A DNA stretch of 64,000 nt from Pseudorhizobium tarimense (GTDB lineage: Bacteria; Pseudomonadota; Alphaproteobacteria; Rhizobiales; Rhizobiaceae), in NCBI RefSeq assembly GCF_022968135.1, contig NZ_JALJRA010000004.1, forward strand, positions 137,538 to 201,537, read 5' to 3'. Of the stretch, positions 44,864 through 53,832 are shown piece by piece. How positions within the stretch are numbered: the first letter of the stretch is position 1; each line of letters starts with the position of its first letter. A program made the position numbers and the translations under genes. The notes below the pieces were generated by a model. The model was not told where the DNA came from and ran no database searches. It worked only from the letters and a program-made list of their open reading frames with translations.

Positions 44864-46234
44864 GTGAAAAGGCTTCTAACCGCTAGTCTCGGATTTGCCT
44901 TTCTGGCGACACAGGGCGCCTCGGCGGTATCAGCTCAGTCAATCTACGATCCCTACGCATCCGACACCATGCTGGTGGCACCGGATGGCGCGATCCTGGA
45001 TTATATCCCCGAACAGGGTGACGTGGTGATCAGCCGCGATCGGGCGGGACGCCGCGTCCTGATCGACCGCTACGGCAACGTGGTGGCAACCGAAATGCGC
45101 AACGACGGTTATGCACCGCAACGGGTCGACCAGTATCCGCCCCGACCGGGCGGGTACCGCGAGTACCGTGACACCGCCGGCTATCGAGACTATCGCGAGT
45201 ACCGCCCCGAGGAACCGGGCTCCATCACCGGCTCCATTCCTGGTCCCGGCTCCATCACGCGCCTGCCGCTCGACGAGCAGCCCTATCCGCAGGAGCAGCA
45301 GCCGCAGGATGATTACGCCTCCATCGAGCGCGAACAGCAACCGCTTCAGCAGCTGGAGCCGGAGAAACCGATCATCGCGGTAACCAAGAAGCCGCAGGCT
45401 GAAGTCGCCGCGCTGCAGGTCTTCCTCGATCGCGAAGGCATTTCGCCTGGCGTCATCGACGGCCATCTCGGCGAGAACGTCAACAAGGCCATTGCCGCCT
45501 GGCAACAGATGACCGGCGAGACGCTGGACCCGAACAACTCCGAAGAGATCTTGCAGCGCCTGAGCTACTCGGGCGGCCTGCCGATCGTCGATTACACCAT
45601 CACGGCAGCCGACGCAGCCGGCCCCTATGTCGCCTCGATCCCCGACGACTATGCGCACAAGGCGCAGCTGCCGGCCATGGCTTATACCTCGACCAGCGAG
45701 AAGCTCGCCGAGCAGTTCCATATGGACGAGAACTACCTGAAGGCGCTCAATCCCGGCGTGGACTTCTCGATCCCCGGTACGACGATCAAGGTGATCAGCC
45801 CCGGCAACCCGAAGACCGGCGCCGTAACCCGGATCGTCGCCGACAAGAGCAGGGAACAGGTCTTTGCCTATGGCGAAGACGGCAACCTGATTGCCGCCTA
45901 CCCGGCAACGATCGGCTCGAGCGACACGCCCTCGCCTACCGGCACACACACCGTGCAGCGGATAGCCCTGAACCCGGGCTATACCTATAACCCGAAGGTC
46001 AACTTCAAGCAGGGCAACAACGACAAGATCCTTGAGATCCCGCCTGGTCCGAACGGCCCCGTCGGCACCGTCTGGATCGCCCTTTCGAAGCCGACCTACG
46101 GCATCCACGGAACACCGGAGCCGTCCAAGATCGGCAAGACCAACAGCCACGGCTGCATCCGCCTGACCAACTGGGACGCAACCGAACTCGCGAAGATGGT
46201 TAAGCCGGGAACGGTGGTGGAGTTCTCCGAATAA
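44864..46234 (+). CDS. Secreted L,D-transpeptidase with peptidoglycan-binding and LysM-like segments
   Basis: Protein of 456 residues that would form 3-3 cross-links or attach proteins to peptidoglycan. The GTG at 44864 gives a Sec signal peptide (MKRLLTASLGFAFLATQGAS). A Pro/Gln/Tyr-rich linker follows, then a peptidoglycan-binding module (ALQVFLDREGISPGVIDG), a LysM-like stretch (STSEKLAEQFHMDENYLKALNPG), and the YkuD domain ending in GIHGTPEPSKIGKTNSHGCIR with the active-site SHGCxR. Two hairpins follow the stop. Confidence 0.9.
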   Translation: MKRLLTASLGFAFLATQGASAVSAQSIYDPYASDTMLVAPDGAILDYIPEQGDVVISRDRAGRRVLIDRYGNVVATEMRNDGYAPQRVDQYPPRPGGYREYRDTAGYRDYREYRPEEPGSITGSIPGPGSITRLPLDEQPYPQEQQPQDDYASIEREQQPLQQLEPEKPIIAVTKKPQAEVAALQVFLDREGISPGVIDGHLGENVNKAIAAWQQMTGETLDPNNSEEILQRLSYSGGLPIVDYTITAADAAGPYVASIPDDYAHKAQLPAMAYTSTSEKLAEQFHMDENYLKALNPGVDFSIPGTTIKVISPGNPKTGAVTRIVADKSREQVFAYGEDGNLIAAYPATIGSSDTPSPTGTHTVQRIALNPGYTYNPKVNFKQGNNDKILEIPPGPNGPVGTVWIALSKPTYGIHGTPEPSKIGKTNSHGCIRLTNWDATELAKMVKPGTVVEFSE

Positions 46235-46236
46235 AA

Positions 46237-46256
46237 AAGGCGCCTCCGGGCGCCTT
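46237..46256 (-). terminator. First copy of a duplicated terminator hairpin
   Basis: AAGGCGCC-TCCG-GGCGCCTT hairpin. On the minus strand it is followed by TTTTTTAT, so as a terminator it faces left and suits the ParA gene. On the plus strand it lacks a T tract (TTCAGC follows). It begins 3 bp after the L,D-transpeptidase stop. Confidence 0.75.
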
Positions 46257-46387
46257 CAGCTTGATAACAACCCCCCGCCCCACCTTCTCAAGGACCATGA
46301 TTCACGGAACGTCTCTGAATCGAAAAGAGAACGGATCGGAGTCGAAGTAGCGCCAGCAAAGGCAAAGAGGACTTTGTCAGCAGTCTG

Positions 46388-46412
46388 AAGGCGCCTCCGG
46401 GCGCCTTTTTTT
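46388..46412 (+). terminator. Second copy of the duplicated terminator hairpin
   Basis: The identical 20-bp hairpin recurs 151 bp to the right and is followed on the plus strand by seven T residues, so it would stop transcripts from the L,D-transpeptidase gene. The 131 bp between the copies hold no gene. Confidence 0.8.
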
Positions 46413-46435
46413 GATTGGACCTACATCGAAGATCG

Positions 46436-47152
46436 TCAGGCCGCGTTGCGGCCGAAGGGGAAAACGCGCAGGCGCGGCGAACGGATGATATGCGTCGGCA
46501 TCAGGCGCATTACCTCCTGCGCGAAGGCGCCGGCATTCTCCTTCGCTTTGTCCAGATTACTGACCTTTGCAGCATCGAGCGAGTGAAGCGTGCCCCCGAC
46601 CTCAAAAAGTTCCTTGAAGGCGTTCCGTTCGCCGATCGGCGTGTTGAGGACATTCACCCCACGTGCAGCAAGCAGGCCCTTGATCGTGATCAGCGCCTTG
46701 GTGGTCACCATCGAGGTGACGCGGGTAAGTACAACCGAATGCGGGATGTCGAGATTCGCCTTATCTTTCATCAGCGCCAGAAGGTCGAGAATTTGGGCGG
46801 CACCCTTGGCGTCCATGGCCGAGCCTTGGACTGGAATCATAACATGATCGGAGAGGCCGATTGCCGTCGTCACGAGCGCATCCTTGGCGCCGGCCAGATC
46901 AATGATGAAGAAGTCGACCTGAGTCGCCATTTCGCGCAGATGACAATGCAGTGATGCCACCGAAACTTCCGAGATGACCTGAAGATTGCGGACCGGACCG
47001 GAAATCTCCGCCCACTGGGTGATCCAGTGCTGCGGGTCGCAGTCGATGATGGCGACGCGGTAACCCTGGTGGGCAAGTTCTGTCGCAAGCAGAAGGGCAG
47101 CGGTGGTCTTTCCGGCTCCACCCTTGGCATTGGCAAAGGAAATTACGGGCAT
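46436..47152 (-). CDS. Orphan ParA-family ATPase
   Basis: Deviant-Walker ATPase of 238 residues: KGGAGKTTAALLLATELA is the P-loop with the signature first Lys, VAIIDCDPQHWITQW is the A' motif, and VDFFIIDLAGAKD is the Walker B region. There is no parB next to it, and the short N-terminus lacks the HTH seen in plasmid ParA/RepA proteins. Resemblance to VirC1/MinD-like positioning proteins is possible. Upstream lies a symmetric TTAACCATGGTTAA palindrome. It is transcribed alone. Confidence 0.85.
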   Translation of the reverse strand: MPVISFANAKGGAGKTTAALLLATELAHQGYRVAIIDCDPQHWITQWAEISGPVRNLQVISEVSVASLHCHLREMATQVDFFIIDLAGAKDALVTTAIGLSDHVMIPVQGSAMDAKGAAQILDLLALMKDKANLDIPHSVVLTRVTSMVTTKALITIKGLLAARGVNVLNTPIGERNAFKELFEVGGTLHSLDAAKVSNLDKAKENAGAFAQEVMRLMPTHIIRSPRLRVFPFGRNAA

Positions 47153-47229
47153 TCTCGGTCCTCAGGAGGGTATGAGCGGCATCGCTCCAAGCGGCACCGC
47201 CGAAGCATGGTGCATTGCCTGCATCCTCC

Positions 47230-47243
47230 TTAACCATGGTTAA
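47230..47243. promoter_or_regulatory. 14-bp palindrome TTAACCATGGTTAA upstream of parA-like gene
   Basis: A perfect palindrome in which both strands read TTAACCAT, the CtrA half-site word. It is 78 bp upstream of the ParA-like start. The spacing between TTAA words is 6 rather than the canonical 7, so binding by CtrA is plausible but not assured. Confidence 0.5.
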
Positions 47244-47294
47244 CAAAGGGTAAATTTAGCGATCCATGATGTGACCGGCGATTGTCATCGAGGC

Positions 47295-47330
47295 AGAGAA
47301 AAGGCCCCGGAGCGTCTGCTGCGAGGCCTT
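47295..47330 (-). terminator. Terminator of the GS-ALDH-ADH operon
   Basis: AAGGCC (47301-47306) pairs with GGCCTT (47325-47330); the minus strand then reads TTCTCT. It lies 21 bp beyond the stop codon of the alcohol dehydrogenase gene. Confidence 0.7.
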
Positions 47331-47350
47331 GATCATGCTGCTTGGGAACT

Positions 47351-48496
47351 TCAGAAGGAATCGATGAAGAGCTGTTTTGTATTCTCCAGCGTCATCGGAA
47401 CGGGGTTCCCGCCGCAGCTCGGGTCCTCGATCGCCATTGCGGCAAGGTCGGCGACCCGATCCTGCTTGACCCCCATTGCGGAGAGGTTTTCGGGGACGCC
47501 AAGCTCCGAACGCAGGGACAGGACGTAGCCGTAGAACCCGTCGAAACCACCGCTGATGCCGAGGTAGGCCGCCGCACGCTCGATCTTCTCTTCGATCGCC
47601 GGCCGGTTGAAGCGCAGCACCGGCGGCATCACCACTGCGTTCGTCATGCCGTGGTGCGTGTTGTAGACCGCGCCGATCGGATGTGAGAGCGAGTGAATGG
47701 CCCCTAGACCCTTCTGGAAGGCCACCGCACCCATGGCAGCGGCTGCCATCATGTTGGTGCGGGCCTCGATGTCAGTCCCGTCCTTGTAGGCGCGCGGCAG
47801 GAATTCCTTCACGAGCCGCATGCCTTCCAGCGCGATTCCCTGGCTCATCGGGTGGTAGAAGGGCGAGCAATAGGCTTCTAGGCAGTGAGCGAAGGCATCC
47901 ATGCCGGTGCCGGCGGTGATGGTCTTCGGCATGCCGACCGTCAGCTCCGGATCGGCGATAACCGCGCCGGGCAGGAACTTCGGATGGAAGATGATCTTCT
48001 TCACATGCGTCTGCGAGTTGGTGATGACCGAGGCGCGGCCGACTTCGGACCCGGTGCCAGCGGTGGTCGGCACGGCGACGATCGGGGCAATGCCGTCGGT
48101 GCTGGCGCGGGTCCACCAGTCGCCGATATCCTCGAAATCCCAGACAGGCCGCGTCTGGTCCACCATGAAGGCGACAGCCTTGCCGAGATCGAGGCCCGAT
48201 CCGCCGCCGAAGGCGACCACGCCATCATGCCCGCCGTCGCGGAACGCCTTCACACCGGCCTCGAGGTTCTTCTCGTTGGGGTTCGGGTCGACGTCGGAGA
48301 AGATGGCGCGGCCAAGGTTTGCCTCGTCGAGGACGTCCAGCGCATGGGCGGTGATCGCCATCGACGCCAGTCCACGGTCGGTGACCAGCAGCGGCTTCTT
48401 CATGCCGAGCGACTTGCACGCATCTCCGAGTTCCTTGATCCGGCCGCGGCCCATCTTGATGGCGGTGGGATAGCTCCAGTTCGCGACGATGTTCAT
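47351..48496 (-). CDS. Iron-containing alcohol dehydrogenase
   Basis: Group III NAD(P)-dependent dehydrogenase of 381 residues. The nucleotide-binding GGGSGLDLGKAVAFM and PTTAGTGSEVGRASVI segments are typical; metal ligands are the Asp and His of GTGMDAFAHCLEAY and the histidines of HSLSHPIGAVYNTHHGMTNA. The start codon overlaps the aldehyde dehydrogenase stop by 4 bp. Together with that enzyme it could convert an alcohol group to an acid in two steps, probably on a gamma-glutamylated substrate made by the upstream GS-like ligase. Confidence 0.92.
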   Translation of the reverse strand: MNIVANWSYPTAIKMGRGRIKELGDACKSLGMKKPLLVTDRGLASMAITAHALDVLDEANLGRAIFSDVDPNPNEKNLEAGVKAFRDGGHDGVVAFGGGSGLDLGKAVAFMVDQTRPVWDFEDIGDWWTRASTDGIAPIVAVPTTAGTGSEVGRASVITNSQTHVKKIIFHPKFLPGAVIADPELTVGMPKTITAGTGMDAFAHCLEAYCSPFYHPMSQGIALEGMRLVKEFLPRAYKDGTDIEARTNMMAAAAMGAVAFQKGLGAIHSLSHPIGAVYNTHHGMTNAVVMPPVLRFNRPAIEEKIERAAAYLGISGGFDGFYGYVLSLRSELGVPENLSAMGVKQDRVADLAAMAIEDPSCGGNPVPMTLENTKQLFIDSF

Positions 48497-49878
48497 TGCG
48501 TGACCTTCTTCAGGTGGTAAGACTTCGGTCTGGTGAGGTTGTGGAAGCCGAGGACGGAAAGCGAGCCGCCGCGACCGGTTTCCTTGACTCCTGTCCAGCA
48601 GAGAGCCGGATCGAGGTAATCCGCGCGGTTCATGAAGACGGTGCCGGTCTCGATCTCGCGGCCGATCCGCCCTGCCCGCTCCGCGTCTTTCGTCCAGAGG
48701 GACGCGGTGAGCCCGTACTTGCTGTCGTTCATCAGCGAGAGTGCTTCCTCGTCGCTCTTCACCTTCATGATGCCGACTGCAGGACCGAAGGTCTCCTCGG
48801 TCATAAAGGCCATTGAGTGGTCGACGTTCACGAGCACCTGCGGGGCGAGATAGGCGCCGCCGTCATCCGCCGGGAAAAGCTTAGGATCCACCAGCGCCTT
48901 CGCACCGCGGGAAACAGCATCAGCCACCTGCTCTCGGACCACCTTGGCGAAGCGTTTGTTCGCCATTGGACCAAGCGTCGTCTCCTGCTCCAGCGGATTG
49001 CCGAGCTTGTAGTTGGAAACCCAGGCGACCGACTTTTCGACGAACTGTTCATACAGCGACTCGTGCACGTAGATACGCTCGATGCCGCAGCAGCACTGGC
49101 CCGAATTGTAGGTGGCGCCATCCATCAGCGTATCGACGGCCGCGTCGAGATCGGCGTCTTCCATCACATAGCCCGGATCCTTGCCGCCGAGTTCCAGGCC
49201 GAGGCCGGTGAAGGTGCCCGCCGCTGCCCGTTCAATCGAGCGACCGCCCTCCACCGAGCCGGTGAAGTTGACGAAGTTGAACTTGCTTGCCGCGATCAGC
49301 GCCGAGGTGGTTTCATGGTCGAGAAAGAGGTTGACGAAGACGTCCTCCGGCACGCCCGCCTCCACAAAGGCGCGCACCAGCCGCTCGCCGACGAGCAGTG
49401 TTTGGGAGGCATGCTTGATGACGACGGTATTGCCAGCCATCAGCGCCGGCGCCACCGTGTTAATTGCCGTCATGTAAGGGTAGTTCCACGGCGCGATCAC
49501 GAAGACGACGCCGTGTGGCTCGCGCTCGATGCGGCGCTCGAAGCTGGCGCTCTCCTCCATGACCATCGGCGCCAGGGCGTCGGCCGCGATCGAGGCGACA
49601 TAATTGGAGCGTTCGTTGAAGCCCTTGAACTCGCCGCCATAGCGGACCGGGCGCCCCATCATCCAGGCAAGTTCCGGCACAATTTCGTCGGCCATCTCAT
49701 TGAGGCGTGTGACCCCCTTGAGCACCAGTTGCACCCGCTCCTCCAGCGGCCGCCTTGCCCAGGCCTTCTGAGCTTTGCGGGCGCGGCCCACGGCGGCAGA
49801 TGCCTCTTCGAACCTCATGGCCTCCCGCTCGGCATAGACCGAGCCGTCGACCGGCGAGATGCATTGGATCATGGTCAT
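48493..49878 (-). CDS. Aldehyde dehydrogenase family protein
   Basis: NAD(P)-dependent enzyme of about 461 residues. FVIAPWNYPYMTAINTVAPALMAGN is the cofactor region, FTGSVEGGRSIERAA follows, the general-base Glu is in GLELGGKDPGYV, and the nucleophile Cys is within YNSGQCCCGIERIYV. EETFGPAVGIM is the late conserved block. I prefer the ATG at 49878 (AGGA 9 nt upstream) over the GTG at 49884. It is 35-40 bp after the GS-like gene and overlaps the alcohol dehydrogenase, in the same operon. Confidence 0.92.
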   Translation of the reverse strand: MTMIQCISPVDGSVYAEREAMRFEEASAAVGRARKAQKAWARRPLEERVQLVLKGVTRLNEMADEIVPELAWMMGRPVRYGGEFKGFNERSNYVASIAADALAPMVMEESASFERRIEREPHGVVFVIAPWNYPYMTAINTVAPALMAGNTVVIKHASQTLLVGERLVRAFVEAGVPEDVFVNLFLDHETTSALIAASKFNFVNFTGSVEGGRSIERAAAGTFTGLGLELGGKDPGYVMEDADLDAAVDTLMDGATYNSGQCCCGIERIYVHESLYEQFVEKSVAWVSNYKLGNPLEQETTLGPMANKRFAKVVREQVADAVSRGAKALVDPKLFPADDGGAYLAPQVLVNVDHSMAFMTEETFGPAVGIMKVKSDEEALSLMNDSKYGLTASLWTKDAERAGRIGREIETGTVFMNRADYLDPALCWTGVKETGRGGSLSVLGFHNLTRPKSYHLKKVTQ

Positions 49879-49918
49879 GATCACAGTTCCTGTCGTTTAT
49901 GATATTGTGGGTCGAGCA

Positions 49919-51289
49919 CTAGGCCCTTTCGAAACCGCGCGCCACTTCCCAATCGGTGATGCGACGATCGTACTCTTCCTGCTCCCATTGCGCTGCCCGG
50001 GTGTAGTGGTCGATGACGTCATCGCCGAAGGCGGCGCGCAGCATCGTGGAGCCGGACATCAAGGACGTCGCATCACGTAGCGTATGCGGGATCTCCCGGA
50101 TGTCCTTGCCGCCATAGGCGTCGCCTTCGAAGGCCGGCTCGAGCTCCATCTTCTTCTCCATGCCGTCAATGCCAGCCGCCAAAAGCGCCGCCATGGCGAG
50201 ATAGGGATTGAGATCGGAGCCGCCAACGCGGCATTCGATGCGAATGCCCTTCGTTTCTTCGCCGCAGAGTCGGTAGCCGGCAGTGCGGTTGTCCTTCGAC
50301 CACACGGCCTTGGTCGGCGCGAACGTGCCGGCCATGTAGCGCTTGTAGGAGTTGATATAGGGGGCGAGGAAGTAGGTGATCTCATCGGCATGCGCGAGTA
50401 GGCCGGCCACGTAGTGCTTCATCGTCTCCGACATGCCGTATTCATCGTCTTTGTCGAAGAAGAGCGGCGTCTTGCCGTCCGCGCTCCAAAGCGACTGGTG
50501 AATGTGCGACGACGAGCCGGCCGCATTGTAGTTCCACTTGGCCAGGAACGTGATGGCCTTGCCTTTCGACCAGGCGATCTCCTTGCAGGCATTCTTGATG
50601 ACGACGTGCCGGTCAGCCATGGTCAGCGCATCCGCGTAGCGGACGTTGATCTCCTCCTGCCCCGCCGAAGCCTCGCCCTTGGAATTCTCCACCGGAATGC
50701 CCGCACCCTGCAGGCCGTTGCGGATCGCCCTCATCACATCCTCTTCCTTGGTGGTCTGGAAGATGTGGTAGTCCTCGTTATAGGTGCTGGCGAGCTTGAG
50801 GCTCCTGTAGCCGGAGGCCTGCGCCTGTTCATACGTCTGGTCGAACAGGAAGAATTCGAGCTCCGTTGCTATGAAGGCCTTCATGCCCATCGCTTCCAGT
50901 CGCCCGACCTGCTTCTTCAGAATCGCACGCGGAGAATGGGGCACCTCCTCATGCGTGTGGTGATCCAGCACGTCGCAGAGAACGAGTGCGGTGCCTTGCA
51001 GCCAGGGCACGCGCCGGAGCGTCGAAAGATCCGGCTTCATGGTGTAGTCGCCGTACCCCTTCTCCCAGCTCGTTGCCTTGAAGCCGGAAACAGTTTCCAT
51101 CTCCATGTCGGTGGCAAGCAGGTAATTGCAGCTATGGGTCTCCTCGTAGGCGCTCTCGACGAAGAACTGGGCTTGGAAGCGTTTGCCCATGAGCCGGCCC
51201 TGCATGTCGACAAGGCAGGCGAGAACGGTATCGATGCTGCCGTCAGCCACATCGGATTTGAGGTCTTCGAAGGTGTAGTTGGCGCTCAT
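49919..51289 (-). CDS. Glutamine-synthetase-like gamma-glutamyl ligase
   Basis: Protein of 456 residues with the GS fold. The first metal/substrate motif is FIATELEFFLFDQ, the second is EINVRYADAL, the ATP/His region is AGSSSHIHQSLW, and the adenine-side loop is DNRTAGYRLCG. Family members outside nitrogen assimilation gamma-glutamylate amines (PuuA on putrescine, GlnA4 on ethanolamine, IpuC on isopropylamine). The ammonium-binding DxxS of true GlnA is replaced by TDMEMETVSG, consistent with an amine substrate. It lies between TRAP binding-protein and dehydrogenase genes. Confidence 0.88.
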   Translation of the reverse strand: MSANYTFEDLKSDVADGSIDTVLACLVDMQGRLMGKRFQAQFFVESAYEETHSCNYLLATDMEMETVSGFKATSWEKGYGDYTMKPDLSTLRRVPWLQGTALVLCDVLDHHTHEEVPHSPRAILKKQVGRLEAMGMKAFIATELEFFLFDQTYEQAQASGYRSLKLASTYNEDYHIFQTTKEEDVMRAIRNGLQGAGIPVENSKGEASAGQEEINVRYADALTMADRHVVIKNACKEIAWSKGKAITFLAKWNYNAAGSSSHIHQSLWSADGKTPLFFDKDDEYGMSETMKHYVAGLLAHADEITYFLAPYINSYKRYMAGTFAPTKAVWSKDNRTAGYRLCGEETKGIRIECRVGGSDLNPYLAMAALLAAGIDGMEKKMELEPAFEGDAYGGKDIREIPHTLRDATSLMSGSTMLRAAFGDDVIDHYTRAAQWEQEEYDRRITDWEVARGFERA

Positions 51290-51319
51290 AGAGAATGTCC
51301 GTCAGGGCAAAATGGATGC

Positions 51320-51352
51320 GAGGGGCGGTGGGCTCTCTGCCCGCCGCCCCTC
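51320..51352 (-). other. Strong intercistronic hairpin after dctP
   Basis: A 13-nt arm GAGGGGCGGTGGG (51320-51332) pairs with CCCGCCGCCCCTC (51340-51352) with one mismatch and a 7-nt loop. It starts 6 bp after the DctP stop on the minus strand, before the GS-like gene. There is no U tract next to it, so it more likely protects upstream mRNA or attenuates than terminates. Confidence 0.7.
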
Positions 51353-51357
51353 ATGAC

Positions 51358-52404
51358 TCAGCTGTAGCGATAAGGCGGTCCCGCCTTCTCCATCGTCTCG
51401 CGATACTTCTTCAGGATCTCCACGACCTTAGCCGTGCGCGGGCTCGTCTGAGCAACCTCGTCCCAGAACTTCATGGCTTCCGCCTCCACCGTCTTCCACT
51501 CTTCTTCCGGAATGGTGGTCAGTTCGAGCTTTGTGCCTTCGACGCGCAGCTTCGCTTCCCCGCCCCAGTACCAGTGCTGCCGGTAGTAGTGCGACGAATC
51601 CATCGTCAGCTTGAACAACTCCTTCAGGTTGTCCGGCACCTCGTTCCAGCGGTCGGCATTGGCGAAGAACGAGCCGCACCAAGCACCGGAGATGTTGTTG
51701 GTGAGGAAGTACTTCGTCACGTCCGCCCAGCCGACCGTATAGTCTTCGGTGATGCCGGACCAGGCAATGCCGTCAATCTCCCCCGTCTGCATTGCCACCT
51801 GCACGTCTTCCCAGGGCAGCGTGACCGGAACGACGCCGAAGCGCGCCAGGAACTGCCCAGCAGTCGGGAAGGTGAAAATGCGAAGACCTTTCAGGTCTTC
51901 CAGGCTCTTCAGCGGCTTGTTGGTGGCGAAGTTGCAGGGATCCCAGGAACCAGCGGACAACCACTTCACGCCGACCTCGTTGTAGGCCTCTTCCCAGATT
52001 TCGTTCAGGCCGTACTGGTGAAACAGCGTCGGCACATCAAGGCTATAGCGCGAGGCGAAGGGGAAGTAGCCGCCGAACACCTTGATGTCGACGGGAGAGT
52101 TCATTGAATCATCGTCCGATTGCACCGCATCGATCGTGCCTGCCTGCATGGCGCGGAAGAGTTCGCCGGTCGGCACAAGCTGGTCGGCGGTATAGAGCTC
52201 GATCTCCATCTGTCCGTCGGCGATCTTGTTGAAGGAATCGATTGCCGGCTTGATGACGTGTTCGGCAAGCGCCGGACCCGCATAGGTCTGCAGCCGCCAG
52301 CGGATCGGTGCCTGGGCCTTCACGTAAGGGGCGGCCAGCATGGCCGGCCCGGCGGCGGCGGCGGTCAAGCCCGCCTTTTTCAGGAAGTCGCGTCTGTTCG
52401 TCAT
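51358..52404 (-). CDS. dctP: TRAP transporter substrate-binding protein (DctP family)
   Basis: Periplasmic binding protein of 348 residues. The N-terminus carries a Tat-type signal (TNRRDFLKKAGLTAAAAGP). The mature part matches the DctP fold, with ELYTADQLVPTGELFRAMQAGTIDAVQ and LKGLRIFTFPTAGQFLARFG followed by VQVAMQTGEIDGIAW; the conserved Arg of the carboxylate-binding pocket is expected in GLRIF. It resembles the mannitol/chloroaromatic/alpha-keto-acid branch. Genes for both membrane subunits lie just upstream. The ligand is not known. Confidence 0.9.
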   Translation of the reverse strand: MTNRRDFLKKAGLTAAAAGPAMLAAPYVKAQAPIRWRLQTYAGPALAEHVIKPAIDSFNKIADGQMEIELYTADQLVPTGELFRAMQAGTIDAVQSDDDSMNSPVDIKVFGGYFPFASRYSLDVPTLFHQYGLNEIWEEAYNEVGVKWLSAGSWDPCNFATNKPLKSLEDLKGLRIFTFPTAGQFLARFGVVPVTLPWEDVQVAMQTGEIDGIAWSGITEDYTVGWADVTKYFLTNNISGAWCGSFFANADRWNEVPDNLKELFKLTMDSSHYYRQHWYWGGEAKLRVEGTKLELTTIPEEEWKTVEAEAMKFWDEVAQTSPRTAKVVEILKKYRETMEKAGPPYRYS

Positions 52405-52440
52405 GTCTGTTCCCTCTGTTGCTGATTGATACAGTCACGC

Positions 52441-52461
52441 CGCACCGGCTCACCCGGTGCG
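52441..52461 (-). other. Hairpin between dctM and dctP
   Basis: Perfect 8-bp arms CGCACCGG (52441-52448) and CCGGTGCG (52454-52461) with a 5-nt loop, in the 102-bp gap between dctM and dctP. No U tract. It may set the dctP:dctM expression ratio by processing. Confidence 0.5.
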
Positions 52462-52506
52462 AGATATGGCCCATTCATTCGGGCTCTTGTTCTTGGTGTC
52501 TTGAGT

Positions 52507-53832
52507 TCAGCCGCGCACATTGACGTGCTCCGGCAGCCAGAGTGCGATCTGCGGGAAGGCCATGATGATCGCAAGGCCGATCATCATGATGATCACGAAG
52601 GGCCAGACCGATCTGTAGATGTCGCCAAGCGATATCTGCGGCGGCGCCATCGCCCGCATCAGGAAGAGATTGTAGCCGAAGGGCGGCGTCATGTACGAGA
52701 TCTGGCAGGTGATCGTGTAAAGCACGCCGTACCAGACGAGATCGAAACCGAGCTTGCCCACGAGCGGGATATAGAGCGGCGCCACGATGACGAGCATGGC
52801 CGTATCGTCGAGGAACATGCCCATCAAGATGAAGGACACCTGCATCATGATCAGGATCGTCCACGGCGACAGCTCCCACTCGTTGATCAGAAGCCCCTCG
52901 ATCGCCCGCACGGCGCCCAGCCCGTCGAAGACTGCACCGAAGCAGAGGGCGGCCAGAATGATCCACATGAACATGCAGGTGATGCCGAGCGTCTGCTCAA
53001 TCGTGCGGGTCAGGACGCCGTTGCCGAGACGGCGCTTGAAAGCGGCCACCACAAGCGCCGAGAGGGCGCCGACCGCAGAGCTTTCCACCAGGCTGGTATA
53101 GCCCATCAGGAAAAGCCCCATCATCAGGAAGAAGATCAGGAGCGGTAGAATGCCGGCGCGCAGGAGCTTCAGCTTATCCGCCAGCGGGATGTTGCGCTCC
53201 TCCTTTGGGAGCACCGGCCCAAGTGACGGATTGAAGTGGCAGCGGATAACGATGTAGATGACGAAGAGAGCGGCCAGCAGCAGGCCCGGGAAGGCTCCCG
53301 CCAGCCACAACTGCCCCACGGGCTGCCGCGCGATCATGCCGTAGAGCACCAGTACGACGCTTGGCGGCACGAGGATGCCGAGCGAACTGCCCGCCTGGAT
53401 GACGCCGGTCACCATGGTCTTGTCGTAACCGCGCTTGAGCAGTTCCGGGAGCGCGATAGTGGCGCCGATCGCCATGCCGGCGACAGATAGGCCGTTCATC
53501 GCCGAGATGATCACCATCAGCCCGATCGTGCCGAGGGCAAGACCGCCGCGCAGCCCTCCCATCCAGACGTGGAAAGCCTTGTAGAGGTCTTCGGCGATGC
53601 CGGATTCCGACAGAAGGTAACCCATGAAGATAAAGAGCGGCAGCGTCAGCAGCGGATACCACTTCATCAGCTTCATCGCCGCCGAGAAGCCGAGTTCGAA
53701 GCCGCCGTTGCCCCACAGTACCGCTGCCGCGACCACGCCGACGAAGCCGATCACGGCAAAGACCCGCTGCCCCGTCAGCATGCTGAGCAGCATGGACGAG
53801 AACATGAAGAGAATGACCATCTCGGCGCTCAT
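52507..53832 (-). CDS. dctM: TRAP transporter large permease (DctM)
   Basis: Inner-membrane protein of 441 residues with about twelve helices. It starts MSAEMVILFMFSSMLLSML at the ATG 53832, overlapping dctQ by 4 bp; a longer frame to 54234 lies inside dctQ. DctM landmarks are GMAIGATIALPELLKRGYDK, GSSLGILVPPSVVLVLYG and the late GMFLDDTAMLVIVAPLYIPL. It forms the substrate channel driven by the sodium or proton gradient. Confidence 0.92.
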   Translation of the reverse strand: MSAEMVILFMFSSMLLSMLTGQRVFAVIGFVGVVAAAVLWGNGGFELGFSAAMKLMKWYPLLTLPLFIFMGYLLSESGIAEDLYKAFHVWMGGLRGGLALGTIGLMVIISAMNGLSVAGMAIGATIALPELLKRGYDKTMVTGVIQAGSSLGILVPPSVVLVLYGMIARQPVGQLWLAGAFPGLLLAALFVIYIVIRCHFNPSLGPVLPKEERNIPLADKLKLLRAGILPLLIFFLMMGLFLMGYTSLVESSAVGALSALVVAAFKRRLGNGVLTRTIEQTLGITCMFMWIILAALCFGAVFDGLGAVRAIEGLLINEWELSPWTILIMMQVSFILMGMFLDDTAMLVIVAPLYIPLVGKLGFDLVWYGVLYTITCQISYMTPPFGYNLFLMRAMAPPQISLGDIYRSVWPFVIIMMIGLAIIMAFPQIALWLPEHVNVRG

